From Bacteroidaceae bacterium (GTDB lineage Bacteria; Bacteroidota; Bacteroidia; Bacteroidales; Bacteroidaceae), in NCBI GenBank assembly GCA_017469525.1, contig JAFUGG010000035.1, positions 1 through 59,867 of the forward strand: a DNA stretch of 59,867 nucleotides, in the 5' to 3' direction. The notes below the pieces were generated by a model. The model had not been told where the DNA came from and ran no database searches. It was given only the letters and a program-made list of their open reading frames with translations. Made by a program: the position numbers and the translations under genes. Shown here piece by piece: positions 9,240 to 17,672 of this stretch; positions within the stretch are counted from its first letter, which is position 1; each line of letters opens with the position of its first letter.

Positions 9240-10718
9240 TTACTGTGGACGGCTATAGTTGGGAGCCTCGCTGGTGATGGTCACATCGTGGGGATGGCTC
9301 TCCTGTACGCCTGCATTGGTGATTCTGACGAACTTGGCATTGTGAAGGTCCTGTATGGTTGCAGCGCCGCAATAGCCCATGCCGCTGCGCAGACCGCCTA
9401 TGAGCTGATAGATAACCTCCTGGACGGAGCCCTTATAGGGCACGCGACCTGCGATTCCTTCTGGCACAAGCTTCTTGGCGTCCTTGACGTTCCCCTGGAA
9501 GTAGCGGTCCTTCGAGCCGCACTCCATTGCCTCGAGCGAGCCCATGCCGCGGTAGCTCTTGAACTTACGGCCGTTATAGATGATGGTATCGCCTGGGCTT
9601 TCTTCCGTGCCTGCCACGAGGGAACCTATCATGACGCTGTATCCGCCGGCTGCGAGAGCCTTGACGACGTCGCCGCTGTAGCGCAAGCCGCCATCGGCTA
9701 TGAGAGGCACGCCGGTTCCTTCCAGTGCCTTGGCCACATCATAGACGGCGCTGAGCTGAGGCACACCGACGCCAGCCACGACACGGGTTGTGCAGATGCT
9801 ACCCGGGCCGATGCCGACCTTGATGCCGTCGGCGCCTGCATCAACGAGCATACGGGCTGCTTCGCCTGTGGCGACGTTGCCTACCACGATGTCCACATCG
9901 GGGAAGGCTTTCTTGGCTTCCTTCAGCTTCTCCACGACGAACTTGCTGTGTCCGTGGGCAGTATCAATAACGATGGCGTCAACGTCTGCCTCGACGAGTG
10001 CCTTGATGCGGTCGAGTGTGTCGGGTGTGACACCCACGCCGGCAGCCACGCGCAGACGTCCTTTGCTGTCCTTGCAGGCCATGGGCTTGTCCTTCGCCTT
10101 CGTGATGTCCTTGTAGGTAATCAGGCCGATGAGCTTGTTGTCGTCGTCGAGGACGGGCAACTTCTCTATCTTGTTCTCCTGCAGAATCTTAGCGGCTGCA
10201 CCGAGGTCGGTCTGGACGTGAGTGGTTACAAGGTTCTTGCATGTCATCACCTCATCGACGGGGCGGTCGATGTTCTGCTCGAAACGGAGGTCACGATTAG
10301 TGACGATGCCCTTCAGATGGCGCTCATCATCGACGACGGGGATGCCTCCGATGTGATATTCCGACATCAGCTCGAGTGCATCCCGAACGCTACTGCCCAA
10401 CTTGATGGTGATGGGATCGTAGATCATACCATTCTCGGCACGCTTCACGATGGCCACCTGACGAGCCTGTTCGTCGATGCTCATGTTCTTATGAATCACG
10501 CCGATGCCACCTTCGCGGGCAATAGCTATTGCCATCGGGGCTTCTGTGACAGTGTCCATAGCGGCAGTCACGAAGGGGATTTTTAGTTCGATGTGCCTCG
10601 AAAACTTTGTTTCGAGGGACACCGTACGAGGCAGAACCTCTGAATAACCTGGAACCAAAAGGACGTCGTCGTACGTCAGACCGTCCATCACAATCTTGTC
10701 TGCAATAAATGATACCAT
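9240..10718 (-). CDS. guaB: Inosine-5'-monophosphate dehydrogenase
   Basis: A 492-residue enzyme that oxidises IMP to XMP with NAD+, the committed step of GMP synthesis. The catalytic Cys is in [13 protein letters not shown] near residue 306. A pair of CBS domains lies at about 95-210 ([14 protein letters not shown] and [14 protein letters not shown]). The flap region carries GMGSLEAM and RVPYKG. I chose the ATG at 10718 ([18 protein letters not shown]). An in-frame extension to 10973 would read through the promoter and has no family similarity. A -7 box faces it at 10745-10752. Confidence 0.97.
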   Translation of the reverse strand: MVSFIADKIVMDGLTYDDVLLVPGYSEVLPRTVSLETKFSRHIELKIPFVTAAMDTVTEAPMAIAIAREGGIGVIHKNMSIDEQARQVAIVKRAENGMIYDPITIKLGSSVRDALELMSEYHIGGIPVVDDERHLKGIVTNRDLRFEQNIDRPVDEVMTCKNLVTTHVQTDLGAAAKILQENKIEKLPVLDDDNKLIGLITYKDITKAKDKPMACKDSKGRLRVAAGVGVTPDTLDRIKALVEADVDAIVIDTAHGHSKFVVEKLKEAKKAFPDVDIVVGNVATGEAARMLVDAGADGIKVGIGPGSICTTRVVAGVGVPQLSAVYDVAKALEGTGVPLIADGGLRYSGDVVKALAAGGYSVMIGSLVAGTEESPGDTIIYNGRKFKSYRGMGSLEAMECGSKDRYFQGNVKDAKKLVPEGIAGRVPYKGSVQEVIYQLIGGLRSGMGYCGAATIQDLHNAKFVRITNAGVQESHPHDVTITSEAPNYSRPQ

Positions 10719-10744
10719 AACCTTTTTTATTTTATTATTGCGTG

Positions 10745-10752
10745 CAAAGGTA
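10745..10752 (-). promoter_or_regulatory. -7 box of guaB promoter
   Basis: On the minus strand this reads TACCTTTG, matching the Bacteroidota -7 consensus TAnnTTTG, and it lies 27 bp upstream of the guaB ATG. No good TTTG is seen at the expected -33 spacing. Confidence 0.65.
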
Positions 10753-11399
10753 CGGAAAATTTGCTTATGTTGTACTGCCCAGAGCTGTATTTTTTCCTTT
10801 ATATAAGCATTCTTAACATTATGCAATAACTTTTGACATTGCTTTGAGCAGATTTGGCGATGCGATACACAATTTGACATTTTGTCACGCTTTTCATCGT
10901 TTTTGCTTACACTTTGCTTTTTGCCGACTCGCGAAAATGCGTCAAATTTGCCTCGCGGCATACTTTTACTCATTTTTCGGCTTTTTTGCGCTTAAAACGC
11001 TTTTGCCTGATACTGAACAGGTTACAAAACGCAATTTTTGAGACAAACTGCCGAATTGACAACTCCACATTACAAAATCGGCCATTTCACCGTGATTTTT
11101 GGCATTTTTCGACGTGATTTTTCACCCAAAGAACACTAAGGGATTTTCAAAGATGGCATATTGATATCGCAAAAGACCTATAATGCTTTGAAAACTCCTC
11201 CCTGCCGAATTGGCTAATTCAGCGTAATTTGAGCCATTTTTCAGCAGTATGCGAAATATCATAATGCAAGGTAATTCCAGATTTTACTTACTTTTTGTCT
11301 AAATCTAACATTGCCGTACCTGCGGCTTTGAATGCAACAAAATCTGCCTGTTTTGCACTTTTTTTGCCCGAACATGCCACAGCTTTCACTATTTTTTAG
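10753..11399. other. Long AT-rich intergenic region between divergent guaB and polyferredoxin genes
   Basis: The whole gap 10719-11443 is about 725 bp and holds no convincing gene. The short open frames at 10844-11117 lack family features. The DNA is rich in runs such as TTTTTGC and CGTGATTTTT, and similar phrases recur (CTGCCGAATTG at 11049 and 11211). No tRNA, hairpin terminator or 22-bp palindrome array was seen here. It probably holds long leaders or regulatory sites for the two flanking transcripts. Confidence 0.5.
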
Positions 11400-11407
11400 T
11401 AATTTTG
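11400..11407 (+). promoter_or_regulatory. Candidate -7 box for the polyferredoxin operon
   Basis: TAATTTTG fits TAnnTTTG and lies 36 bp upstream of the ATG at 11444. No -33 TTTG is found at standard distance, so the call is tentative. Confidence 0.45.
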
Positions 11408-11443
11408 TCTCGCCGAAAACACATAATATAATTATAAATAAGT

Positions 11444-13021
11444 ATGCTTAAGAAAATCCGTTTGACACTCGCCATCATCTTCTGGGTGCTGATAACCTGG
11501 CTCCTGCTGGACTTCACGGGGACCGCACAGGCCTACCTGGGATGGATGGCCAAAATCCAGTTCATTCCAGCGCTGTTGGCTCTGAACATCGGGGCTCTGC
11601 TCTTCGTTGTCACACTCACGCTGCTGACGGGGCGCATCTACTGCTCCATCATCTGTCCGCTGGGCGTGATGCAGGACGCCATCGCCTGGCTGCGCAGGAA
11701 GAAGAACAAGTACAGCTACTCGCCCGCAAAGACGACATTGCGCTACACCGTGCTGGTTGTGGCATGCGCCTCGCTGGCTCTGGGCGTTGCCTGGTTGGGC
11801 GGACTCATCTTCCCCTACAGCACTTATGGCCGCATCGTATCGACCATCTTCGCTCCTCTCTACAAGTTGGCGAACAACGGCCTTGCTTCGATTGCAGAAC
11901 ATTACGACAGTTACGCATTCTATTCGGTTGACGTCTGGTTCAAGAGCATCGGTGCGCTTGTGGTAGCCCTGCTAAGTCTGGGCGTCATCGCAGTACTGGC
12001 CTGGAAGAACGGACGCACTTGGTGCAACACGATTTGTCCCGTCGGAACACTGCTCGGCCTCATCAGCAAGCAGTCGTTCCTCAAGATAAACATCGACGCC
12101 GAGAAGTGTAAGAACTGCCGCAAATGCGAGCGCAACTGCAAAGCCGCCTGCATCGACCTCGACACACACACCGTCGATTACAGCCGCTGCGTGGTGTGCG
12201 GCAACTGCCTCGAGCAGTGTAAGTTCGACGCGCTGCACTACTCAAGCCTCTCCAAGACCCCCTCTAACTCCCCCTTAAAGGGGGAGGACACAGTGCAGAA
12301 AGTCTCCCCTTTAAGGGGAGATTTAGAGGGGTCTGGCCGCCGTGCTGCCCTGACAGGCATTGCACTCCTTGCGGGCACTGCCATCGCAAAGGCGCAGAAC
12401 AAGGTCGAGCCCAAGACGACGGACGGCGGCTTCGCCGATATCATCAAGAAGAAAAAGCCCCAGCGCGAGAAGCCCATCACGCCTCCGGGCTCCCTCTCCA
12501 TACGCAACCTGCGCTCACATTGCACGGCTTGCCAGCTCTGCATCGATGCCTGTCCCAACGACGTCCTGCGCCCAAGCAGCAGCCTCGACCACTTCATGCA
12601 GCCCGAGGTAAGCTACGAGCGCGGCTACTGCAGGCCCGAATGTAACCGCTGTTCACAGGTCTGCCCGACAACAGCCATACAGCCCGTCTCCGTAGAAGAG
12701 CGCACTGCCATACAAGTCGGACACGCCGTCTGGACACGCGACTTCTGCATCCCCGTCAAGGACGAGAAGCCTTGCGGACTCTGCTCGCGCAAGTGCCCGG
12801 CTCAGGCCATCCAGATGGTTCCCCTCCAAGCCGGTGTGCATCAGGACGGATGGCGCTGGAAAGACGCCGACGGCAACGAAATCCCAAGAGAGAAAGTGCT
12901 GCTTATTCCCGTCGTCAACGAAGAGAAATGCATCGGTTGCGGCGCATGCGAGAACCTCTGCCCCTCGAATCCCATCAGCGCCATACACGTCGAAGGGCAC
13001 GAGGTACACAGAGAGATTTAA
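11444..13021 (+). CDS. Membrane-bound polyferredoxin (NapH-like N-terminus)
   Basis: A 525-residue electron-transfer protein. The N-terminal 210 residues have several membrane helices and two NapH-type motifs (CSIICPLGVMQD and CNTICPVGTLLG). Two 4Fe-4S clusters follow (CKNCRKCERNCKAAC and CVVCGNCLEQC). After a second hydrophobic segment (RRAALTGIALLAGTAIA) come at least three more cluster sites (CTACQLCIDAC, CRPECNRCSQVC, CGLCSRKC, CIGCGACENLC). It probably passes electrons from the membrane to an exported oxidoreductase. The next gene, 44 bp on, is a Tat-type 4Fe-4S aldo/keto reductase, a natural partner. About 27 residues near 271-297 come from an in-frame palindromic repeat. Confidence 0.88.
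   Translation: MLKKIRLTLAIIFWVLITWLLLDFTGTAQAYLGWMAKIQFIPALLALNIGALLFVVTLTLLTGRIYCSIICPLGVMQDAIAWLRRKKNKYSYSPAKTTLRYTVLVVACASLALGVAWLGGLIFPYSTYGRIVSTIFAPLYKLANNGLASIAEHYDSYAFYSVDVWFKSIGALVVALLSLGVIAVLAWKNGRTWCNTICPVGTLLGLISKQSFLKINIDAEKCKNCRKCERNCKAACIDLDTHTVDYSRCVVCGNCLEQCKFDALHYSSLSKTPSNSPLKGEDTVQKVSPLRGDLEGSGRRAALTGIALLAGTAIAKAQNKVEPKTTDGGFADIIKKKKPQREKPITPPGSLSIRNLRSHCTACQLCIDACPNDVLRPSSSLDHFMQPEVSYERGYCRPECNRCSQVCPTTAIQPVSVEERTAIQVGHAVWTRDFCIPVKDEKPCGLCSRKCPAQAIQMVPLQAGVHQDGWRWKDADGNEIPREKVLLIPVVNEEKCIGCGACENLCPSNPISAIHVEGHEVHREI
12255..12334. repeat. 80-bp palindromic repeat inside the polyferredoxin gene
   Basis: Outer arms AGACCCCCTCTAA and TTTAGAGGGGTCT enclose two inner palindromes (CTCCCCCTTAAAGGGGGAG and TCTCCCCTTTAAGGGGAGA). 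The element is translated in frame as SNSPLKGEDT...SPLRGDLEGS, located between the ferredoxin clusters and the second hydrophobic segment. Half-copies of the same style lie near 2461-2483, 51944-51966 and 53254-53296. Confidence 0.85.
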
Positions 13022-13065
13022 TTAAGGAATAGGGATTAAGGATTAAAGATTAGAGACGAAAGACT

Positions 13066-14478
13066 ATGAAAGATATAAGCAGACGAGACTTCCTTAAAGT
13101 CTCAGGCACCACAGCTGCAACGGCCGCATTGGCATCCTGCGGCATACAAAGCGGCAACACCGACGGCGAAGTGGACTACATGGGACACCACGATGGTCCC
13201 ATCCCCACTGACAAGATGACCTATCGCACCAATCCGAAGCAGGGTGACAAGATAAGCCTGCTCGGCTATGGATGGATGCGACTGCCGACCATGAACAATG
13301 GCAGTGCCCGCACACAAGAGAACACGCGTGGCGACGAAATAGATCAGGAACAGGTGAACCGCCTTTGCAAATACGCCCTCGACCACGGCGTCAACTACTT
13401 CGACACGTCGCCTGCCTACTGTCGGGGTAAAAGCGAAGAAAGCCTTGGCATAGCCCTCGAAGCAAGCGGCTATAAGCGAAGCGACTACTTCATTGCTACA
13501 AAACTCTCCAACTTCTCCCCCACGCAATACGACTTCGAGGAGGGAAAGGCAATGTTTGAGCGTAGCCTGCAATACCTAAAGACCGACTACATCGACTACC
13601 TCCTACTGCACAGCATCGGCGGCGGTGGCATGGGACCAGTACATCAGCGCTACCTCGACAACGGCCTCCTTGACTGGCTCATGGAGCAACGTGAGGCAGG
13701 ACGCATCCGAAACCTCGGCTTCTCCTTCCATGGGGATGTGGCTGTCTTCGACTGGGCTTTGGCACATCACGACGAATATCACTGGGACTTCGTGCAGATT
13801 CAGGCAAACTATGTTGACTGGAACAATGAGGAAGACAAGGGACGCTCGGGCAAGTACCTCTACGAAGAACTCGAGAAGCGCGGCATCCCCGTTGTCATTA
13901 TGGAACCACTGCTCGGCGGACGTCTGTCCAAAGTGCCAGACCATGTCGTGGCCCACTTCAAGCGTCGCAAGCCGGAAGACAGCGTCGCATCATGGGCCTT
14001 CCGATACATTGGCTCCAAACCTGCAGTACTCACCGTACTCAGCGGCATGACTTATATGGAGCATCTGGAGGACAACCTTCGCACATACTCCCCCCTCGAG
14101 CCGCTCACCGAGGAGGAGCAGCAATGGCTGGAAGGCGAGACAGCAACGCTTATCAAGAGCTATCCCACCATCGACTGCAACGATTGCAAATACTGCATGC
14201 CCTGCCCCTATGGACTCGACATTCCGGGCATCTTCGTACATTATAATAAATGTGTAAACAAAGGTAATGTCCCCGAGAGCCAGCAAGCAGAGAACTACCA
14301 AAAGGCAAGGCGAGCCTTCCTCGTCGGATACGACAGGAGTGTGCCTAAACTACGCCAGGCAAACCATTGCATCGAGTGCCGCGAGTGCATATCACACTGC
14401 CCGCAACAAATTGACATTCCTCGCGAAATGCAACGCATTGACAGCTTCGTCGAGAAACTCAAGCAAGGAACTCTATAA
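13066..14478 (+). CDS. Exported aldo/keto reductase with 4Fe-4S domain
   Basis: A 470-residue protein starting MKDISRRDFLKVSGTTAATA, a twin-arginine signal (RRDFLK) that ends in a lipobox-like LASC. It is therefore probably a folded protein exported by Tat and perhaps lipid-anchored. An aldo/keto reductase barrel follows (DHGVNYFDTSPAYCRGKSEE, EASGYKRSDYFIATKLSN, IRNLGFSFHG). The C-terminus carries ferredoxin-like clusters (CNDCKYCMPCPYGLDIPG and CIECRECISHCPQQIDIP). The upstream polyferredoxin is the likely electron donor. The substrate cannot be told from sequence. A strong hairpin terminator follows the stop codon. Confidence 0.9.
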   Translation: MKDISRRDFLKVSGTTAATAALASCGIQSGNTDGEVDYMGHHDGPIPTDKMTYRTNPKQGDKISLLGYGWMRLPTMNNGSARTQENTRGDEIDQEQVNRLCKYALDHGVNYFDTSPAYCRGKSEESLGIALEASGYKRSDYFIATKLSNFSPTQYDFEEGKAMFERSLQYLKTDYIDYLLLHSIGGGGMGPVHQRYLDNGLLDWLMEQREAGRIRNLGFSFHGDVAVFDWALAHHDEYHWDFVQIQANYVDWNNEEDKGRSGKYLYEELEKRGIPVVIMEPLLGGRLSKVPDHVVAHFKRRKPEDSVASWAFRYIGSKPAVLTVLSGMTYMEHLEDNLRTYSPLEPLTEEEQQWLEGETATLIKSYPTIDCNDCKYCMPCPYGLDIPGIFVHYNKCVNKGNVPESQQAENYQKARRAFLVGYDRSVPKLRQANHCIECRECISHCPQQIDIPREMQRIDSFVEKLKQGTL

Positions 14479-14483
14479 ACACA

Positions 14484-14514
14484 AAAGGCGCCTCCACGAT
14501 GTGAAGGCGCCTTT
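14484..14514 (+). terminator. Hairpin terminator after the aldo/keto reductase gene
   Basis: Arms AAAGGCGCC and GGCGCCTTT form a 9-bp perfect stem. The loop can extend pairing through CAC/GTG. TTTCTTTCC follows. It lies between convergent genes and may stop transcription from both sides. Confidence 0.8.
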
Positions 14515-14518
14515 CTTT

Positions 14519-14568
14519 CCTGGCACTTCCTAGGAATTCCTGGGCTTTACTAGGCTATCCTAGGACTC
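14519..14568. repeat. 10-bp phased CCTAGG-like array
   Basis: Five hexamers related to the palindrome CCTAGG (CCTGGC, CCTAGG, CCTGGG, ACTAGG, CCTAGG) are spaced exactly 10 bp apart with variable 4-bp spacers. They sit between the terminator and the 3' end of the GH92 gene. The logic, palindrome plus 4-bp spacer, resembles the 22-bp arrays but with a shorter unit. Confidence 0.65.
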
Positions 14569-14576
14569 CTATTATT

Positions 14577-16817
14577 CTATTTCTTCTCGCTCATTGTGAA
14601 GTCGAGTGTGCCGCCCGCAATGAGTTGCTGATGCGTAAGCTTCCAGTCGGTAATCTTCTTGCCGTTGAGCTTCACGCCTTTCACATAGATGGCTTTGTCC
14701 GACTTACGTGGCGCGTTGATGGTCAACTCTTTGCCTCCAGGCATATGCAGTACTGCATGACGGAACAAAGGCGTGCCGATGACGTATTCTGCCGAGCCGG
14801 CATTGAAGGGATAGAAGCCCAGGGAAGAGAAGATATACCAGGCAGACATCTGTCCGCAGTCGTCGTTGCCCGCATAGCCGCAGGGTGAAGCATTGTAGAA
14901 GGTGCTTCGAACCTGTTCCACAAGCTCCTGCGTGCGCCAAGGCTGGCCAGCGAAGTTATAGAGATAGACGGTGTGATGGCTTGGCTCATTACCGTGAGCG
15001 TATTGTCCTATGAAGCCACTTGCATTGCCGTTCACTTCGCCGCTGGTCTCCGTCAGCGTAAAGTTCTCGTTGAGCTTCTTGATGAAAGGTTTCACGCCGC
15101 CAAAGAGGTCGATAAGTCCTTGCGGGTTCTGCGGCACGAACCACATATATTGCCATGCGTTGCCTTCTACGAAGCAAGGATTCTCATAGCTCAGCGGATC
15201 GAAGGGCTCCAGCCAGTTGCCCTTGTCGTCCTTGGGTTGGAAGAAGCCCGTAGCAGGATTGAAGAGGTTACGATAGTACTCGCTGCGCTTGATGAAGCGT
15301 TCGTAGTCGGCCGTCTTGCCGAGCTTCTTTGCCACAGCAGCTACGCACCAGTCGTCGAAAGCCTGTTCCATAGTGATTGACACACTGACGTTCTGCCGGT
15401 TCTGCGGCATGTAGCCAAACTCCTCCCACACTTCGAAGGGACTGTTGGGATGCGTACGGGTGCTACTTTCCACCATAGCTTTGTAAGCCCTCTCGACATC
15501 GAGCCCAGGCAATTCCGACATAATGGCATCGGCCACAACGGGTATAGCGTGATTGCCTATCATGCAGTAGTTGTCCTGTCCCCAGAGGTCCCAGATGGGC
15601 AGGTAACCGTATGTCTCGTGATGCAGAACCATATCGCGGACGAACTGCACGGCAATGTCGGGATATAGCAAGGTGTAGAGAGGATGAGCTGCACGGAAGG
15701 TGTCCCAGAGGCTGAAGGTGCTGTGGTATGCTTGTCCCTTAGGCATCTGCTTAATCTCGAAGTTAGTGTCCATGTAGCGGCCATCTACGTCACTCATCGT
15801 GTTGGGCTGCATGAGGACATGATAGAGGCCGGTGTAGAAGATGGTCTTCTGGTCGTCCGTACCTTCGATGTCTATGGTGGAAAGTTCCTTCTCCCAGGCA
15901 TCATGAGCGGCGCGGGTGTAGTAGTTGAAGTCCCAAGGCTGTGCCTCTGCCTTCATATTTCCACGGGCTCCATCGTTATCAACGGGAGAGATAGCCACCT
16001 TGACCAGTACATCTTTCTTATTATTGGGGAAGCGGAGTGCAGCGCGGAGTGTTCGGCCGTTGACGACATCGCTTCCTCCTGCATTACGCCCGCCGTCCAT
16101 CAGGATTCGGCTCTCGAAAGGACGGGAGAACTCTATGCGGAAATACACTTTACGAAGCTTAGCCCAGCCAGTCAGGACACGGAAGCCTTCGATGGTCTTG
16201 TCGTCGAGGATGCGTATCTGGCTCTGAATAATCTGATAGGCGCGACGTCCTGTGTAGTAGGCATCACCACGGAAGGTCATACGGTCGAGGTCGAGGATGA
16301 CGGTCTGCTCCTTACCTTCGGGGAACGTGTACTTATGGATGCCGGCATGAACTGTTGCAGAGAGTTCCACGTTGATATTCTCTCCGCCGAGCAAGTCAAC
16401 CATATAATAACCCGGAGCCGCTTTCTCTTGTGAGTGCTTGAAGGGCAAAGCAAAGATGCCCTTGCGCAGCAGTTCGGGCGTGACATGCTTGGTGGTGGGC
16501 ATTAGGGAGATGTCGATGAGGTCGGTGCAACCAGTGCCGCTGAGGTGCGTATGGGTGAAGCCGAAAATGGAGTCGCGGTTGTAGTCGTAGCCGCAACAAG
16601 GGTCCCAAGTGACATATTGCTCGGTTTCCGGAGCGAGTTGCACCATGCCTTGAGGCATCGTCGGACCAGGGAACGTGCTGCCACTGAGGGCACCTGTGTC
16701 GTCGGTCTGTGTACCGATGAACGGATTGACATACTTCGTGTAGTCGGTCGCCACACTGTTGCTCACGTATGTGCATACTGCGAGGCACAAAAGAGCCATT
16801 CGTTTTGTGTAGAACAT
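14577..16817 (-). CDS. GH92 family alpha-mannosidase
   Basis: A 746-residue secreted glycosidase of family GH92, calcium-dependent exo-alpha-mannosidases that trim N-glycans or yeast mannan. After a signal peptide (RMALLCLAVCTYVSNSVA) the diagnostic opening TDYTKYVNPFIGTQTDD and FPGPTMPQGMVQLAPET is present, followed by GFTHTHLSGTGCTDLIDI. The conserved late motif GNDDCGQMSAWYIFSSLG contains the acidic residues used for inverting catalysis. Length matches the family. No SusC/SusD pair or other glycosidase is adjacent, so this is an orphan enzyme rather than part of a utilisation locus. Linkage specificity cannot be assigned here. Confidence 0.95.
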   Translation of the reverse strand: MFYTKRMALLCLAVCTYVSNSVATDYTKYVNPFIGTQTDDTGALSGSTFPGPTMPQGMVQLAPETEQYVTWDPCCGYDYNRDSIFGFTHTHLSGTGCTDLIDISLMPTTKHVTPELLRKGIFALPFKHSQEKAAPGYYMVDLLGGENINVELSATVHAGIHKYTFPEGKEQTVILDLDRMTFRGDAYYTGRRAYQIIQSQIRILDDKTIEGFRVLTGWAKLRKVYFRIEFSRPFESRILMDGGRNAGGSDVVNGRTLRAALRFPNNKKDVLVKVAISPVDNDGARGNMKAEAQPWDFNYYTRAAHDAWEKELSTIDIEGTDDQKTIFYTGLYHVLMQPNTMSDVDGRYMDTNFEIKQMPKGQAYHSTFSLWDTFRAAHPLYTLLYPDIAVQFVRDMVLHHETYGYLPIWDLWGQDNYCMIGNHAIPVVADAIMSELPGLDVERAYKAMVESSTRTHPNSPFEVWEEFGYMPQNRQNVSVSITMEQAFDDWCVAAVAKKLGKTADYERFIKRSEYYRNLFNPATGFFQPKDDKGNWLEPFDPLSYENPCFVEGNAWQYMWFVPQNPQGLIDLFGGVKPFIKKLNENFTLTETSGEVNGNASGFIGQYAHGNEPSHHTVYLYNFAGQPWRTQELVEQVRSTFYNASPCGYAGNDDCGQMSAWYIFSSLGFYPFNAGSAEYVIGTPLFRHAVLHMPGGKELTINAPRKSDKAIYVKGVKLNGKKITDWKLTHQQLIAGGTLDFTMSEKK

Positions 16818-16842
16818 GATTAAAACTTGTTAATGTTTGGTG

Positions 16843-16874
16843 CAAAGTTCGTGAAATCTTTTGTCATTCACAAA
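16843..16874 (-). promoter_or_regulatory. Promoter of the GH92 gene
   Basis: Read on the minus strand, TTTG (16871-16874), 20 bp, then GAACTTTG (16843-16850). The -7 box has one mismatch to TAnnTTTG. It lies 26 bp upstream of the ATG and overlaps the divergent promoter. Confidence 0.6.
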
Positions 16875-16890
16875 AAAATATTTAATTTTG
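16860..16890 (+). promoter_or_regulatory. Promoter of the small exported protein gene
   Basis: TTTG (16860-16863), exactly 19 bp, then TAATTTTG (16883-16890): a full match to the Bacteroidota promoter. The ATG at 16914 follows 23 bp later. The two divergent promoters interleave, so transcription in the two directions may compete. Confidence 0.8.
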
Positions 16891-16913
16891 TGCCGAAAAA
16901 GACAACGAAACGC

Positions 16914-17327
16914 ATGAAACGTCTCCTTATCATATTATTCATCGTGCTGCCTTTCGGGATGCTTCGTGCTCAGACGGCCGACACCATTCTTGCCGACACG
17001 CTGCGCGAGGTGCAGGTGAAGGGAGACTCCATCCTTCGCGTCAACGAAGCCATCCGCCGAGCAATAGGGAAAGACAAGGAGGGGCGCATCGGATACCCTT
17101 CTGTGAGCGACGTAATCGGTGCAAGAGCGACGGACAAGATCATGCACCCCTTTGCCATCAAGGACAGAAAGAGGGAAAAGAAGCACGCCCGCGACCGCAA
17201 GATACTGGAAGAATACGAGCAGCTGACCCGCATCAAGACCTTTGAGGAGCTCCTCGACGAAGCCATCCGCAAGCAAGCCATCGAGGACGGGAAGAATCCC
17301 CCTGCCCGATCCGGCAAGATTAAATAG
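16914..17327 (+). CDS. Small exported protein, function unknown
   Basis: A protein of 137 residues with a signal peptide (MKRLLIILFIVLPFGMLRAQ). The mature part begins TADTILADTLREVQVKGDS and is then helical and very basic (KDRKREKKHARDRKILEEYE). The phrase DTLREVQVKGDS resembles the carboxypeptidase-like region that opens many Bacteroidota outer-membrane receptors, but nothing of a receptor follows. The start at 16914 was chosen because it begins the signal peptide and lies at the right distance from a perfect promoter; an in-frame start at 16827 would lie upstream of that promoter. No function assigned. Confidence 0.75.
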   Translation: MKRLLIILFIVLPFGMLRAQTADTILADTLREVQVKGDSILRVNEAIRRAIGKDKEGRIGYPSVSDVIGARATDKIMHPFAIKDRKREKKHARDRKILEEYEQLTRIKTFEELLDEAIRKQAIEDGKNPPARSGKIK

Positions 17328-17493
17328 GCTCCGGCTCACTCACTCCCTGCCAGAAGCACCTCTCCCATAACCCTGTTTAGCCAATTGCCTGTTAAACCCA
17401 TAATAACCACGGACAAGCAGGACAGACGGTTCATGCAACCAGCTTAGCATACGGAACCACCCGCATCGGACAAGGCATACCAACACCCTGACA

Positions 17494-17621
17494 AAAGAGT
17501 ACTACCTCTTGGGGCAAAGAGTACTACCTCTTTGAGCAAAGAATACTAATACCTTGGGAAAAGAATGCTAATACTTTGGGGAAAGAATGCTAATACCTTG
17601 GGGAAAGAATGCTAATACCTT
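17494..17621. repeat. 22-bp phased palindrome array B (6 units)
   Basis: Six 18-bp units start at 17494, 17516, 17538, 17560, 17582 and 17604, all 22 bp apart, with spacers GGGC, GAGC, GGGA, GGGG, GGGG. The second is AAAGAGTACTACCTCTTT, with arms AAAGAG/CTCTTT. The last four drift to AAAGAATGCTAATACCTT, which is less symmetrical. The array fills much of the gap 17328-17672. The rest of that gap shows nothing recognisable. Confidence 0.9.
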
Positions 17622-17672
17622 GAGCCATGAATTGCAGAGGAATCTAAAAACACTCATACCACTCCACCTGTC

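Noticed and set aside
10844..11117. Two overlapping short open frames upstream of guaB
   Set aside because: The sequence is low-complexity and T-rich with no coding features.
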